Part shown: one piece after another, positions 63,726 through 64,000 of the stretch
Layout: each line of letters opens with the position of its first letter
Position numbering within the stretch: the first letter of the stretch is position 1
NCBI RefSeq assembly: GCF_029893635.1
Contig: NZ_JARXYR010000002.1
Coordinates: forward strand, 4,067,001-4,131,000
Reading direction: 5' to 3'
DNA from: Variovorax sp. TBS-050B
GTDB lineage: Bacteria; Pseudomonadota; Gammaproteobacteria; Burkholderiales; Burkholderiaceae_C
DNA: 64,000 nucleotides
Translations under genes and position numbers: made by a program
The notes under the pieces: generated by a model
What the model was told of the DNA's origin: nothing
Seen by the model: only the letters and a program-made list of their open reading frames with translations
Databases searched by the model: none

Positions 63726-63977
63726 TCAGGAAGCGCTGCGGTGCTGGGCGACGTGGGTCGCGAGCGTGCGCAGCGACTGGAAGATCTGCTGGTTGCGCTC
63801 GTCGTCCGAGCGCAACTGGAAGCCGTAGCGGCGGGACACCTCGAGCGCGACTTCGAGGATGTCGATCGAGTCGAGGCCCAGGCCTTCGCCGTACAGCGGA
63901 TCGGTCGGCACGATGTCCTCGGGGGCGACTTCGAGATTGAGCGCGTTCACCAGCAGAACGGCCAGCTCTTTCTCCAT
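63726..63977 (-). CDS. Acyl carrier protein of the pigment cluster
   Basis: This 83-residue ACP has the phosphopantetheine attachment Ser37 in GLGLDSIDILEVALEV. It would carry the growing polyene. It is distinct from AcpP in sequence, as in dedicated aryl-polyene ACPs. The ATG is at 63977. The last 23 bases of the window hold a TGA on the same strand (63988-63990), which may be the stop of the gene before it, often a second ACP in such clusters, but too little is visible to say. Confidence 0.92.
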   Translation of the reverse strand: MEKELAVLLVNALNLEVAPEDIVPTDPLYGEGLGLDSIDILEVALEVSRRYGFQLRSDDERNQQIFQSLRTLATHVAQHRSAS

Positions 63978-64000
63978 CGGCGACTGTTCAGGGGAATCGC

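Overview
The window is high-GC chromosomal DNA from a betaproteobacterium, most likely a Comamonadaceae member close to Variovorax. This rests on the gene neighbourhoods (yejABEF next to fabI; yebC-purD-hemF-nadD-rsfS-rlmH-maf-rng; dapC-dapD-pilU-like-dapE-prmB; tolB-pal-cpoB) and on the codon and GC style. It holds about 60 protein genes, two tRNAs and several hairpin terminators. I saw no rRNA, CRISPR array, insertion sequence or intact prophage.

Layout. 1-4258 (-): a yejABEF peptide importer, cut at the left edge in yejF. 4296-8316: fabI, an exported LigE-type ATP-dependent DNA ligase, and an Orn/Lys/Arg decarboxylase on the opposite strand. 8432-11370 (+): an NfeD/SPFH membrane pair, tRNA-Ser(GGA), two unrecognised small genes and a stand-alone receiver-domain protein. 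11454-15175 (-): a LivJ-type lipoprotein, a DUF2486-like gene broken by a frameshift, holC and pepA. 15197-20297 (+): lptF-lptG for LPS export, then a sulfur group (CbiX-type chelatase, cysB, methionine-type aminotransferase) and a DUF3309 miniprotein. 20378-24286 (-): hrpA. 24377-26668 (+): a promoter, a candidate 30-codon leader ORF, a palindrome- and hairpin-rich leader, then an unusual soluble AAA+/M41 zinc-protease fusion. 26709-36335 (+): argA, lysE-like exporter, dapC, dapD, a PilU-like ATPase, dapE, prmB and an ABC-F ATPase. 36379-38912: a small accessory block (DUF697-like protein, membrane protein, XRE/S24 regulator, SGNH lipoprotein). 39128-42745 (-): tRNA-Lys(UUU), tcdA, cpoB, pal, tolB. 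42909-44702 (+): msbA. 44812-51735 (-): an eight-gene housekeeping operon from yebC to rng.

51938-63977 is the most specialised part. It looks like one side of an aryl-polyene/xanthomonadin-type pigment cluster. A chorismatase would make the hydroxybenzoate starter. An AMP-ligase fused to a hotdog dehydratase and an acyl carrier protein would load and dehydrate it. A FabG-type reductase and a second dehydratase would extend the polyene, and a methyltransferase would decorate the head. Acyltransferases, a glycosyltransferase, an MMPL exporter and a LolA-like carrier would attach and deliver the product to the outer membrane. The ketosynthases are not in view and should lie beyond base 64000. 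The + strand trio and the - strand operon converge at 54546/54553.

The observations most worth following are the Clp-like AAA+/FtsH-type peptidase fusion with its elaborate leader, the details of the pigment cluster (fused ligase-dehydratase, embedded deacetylase, coupled upstream ORF), three TTCAA motifs exactly 10 bp apart ahead of cysB, the one-base frameshift in the DUF2486-like gene, and tcdA sitting immediately upstream of a tRNA-Lys whose product is a likely substrate of TcdA.
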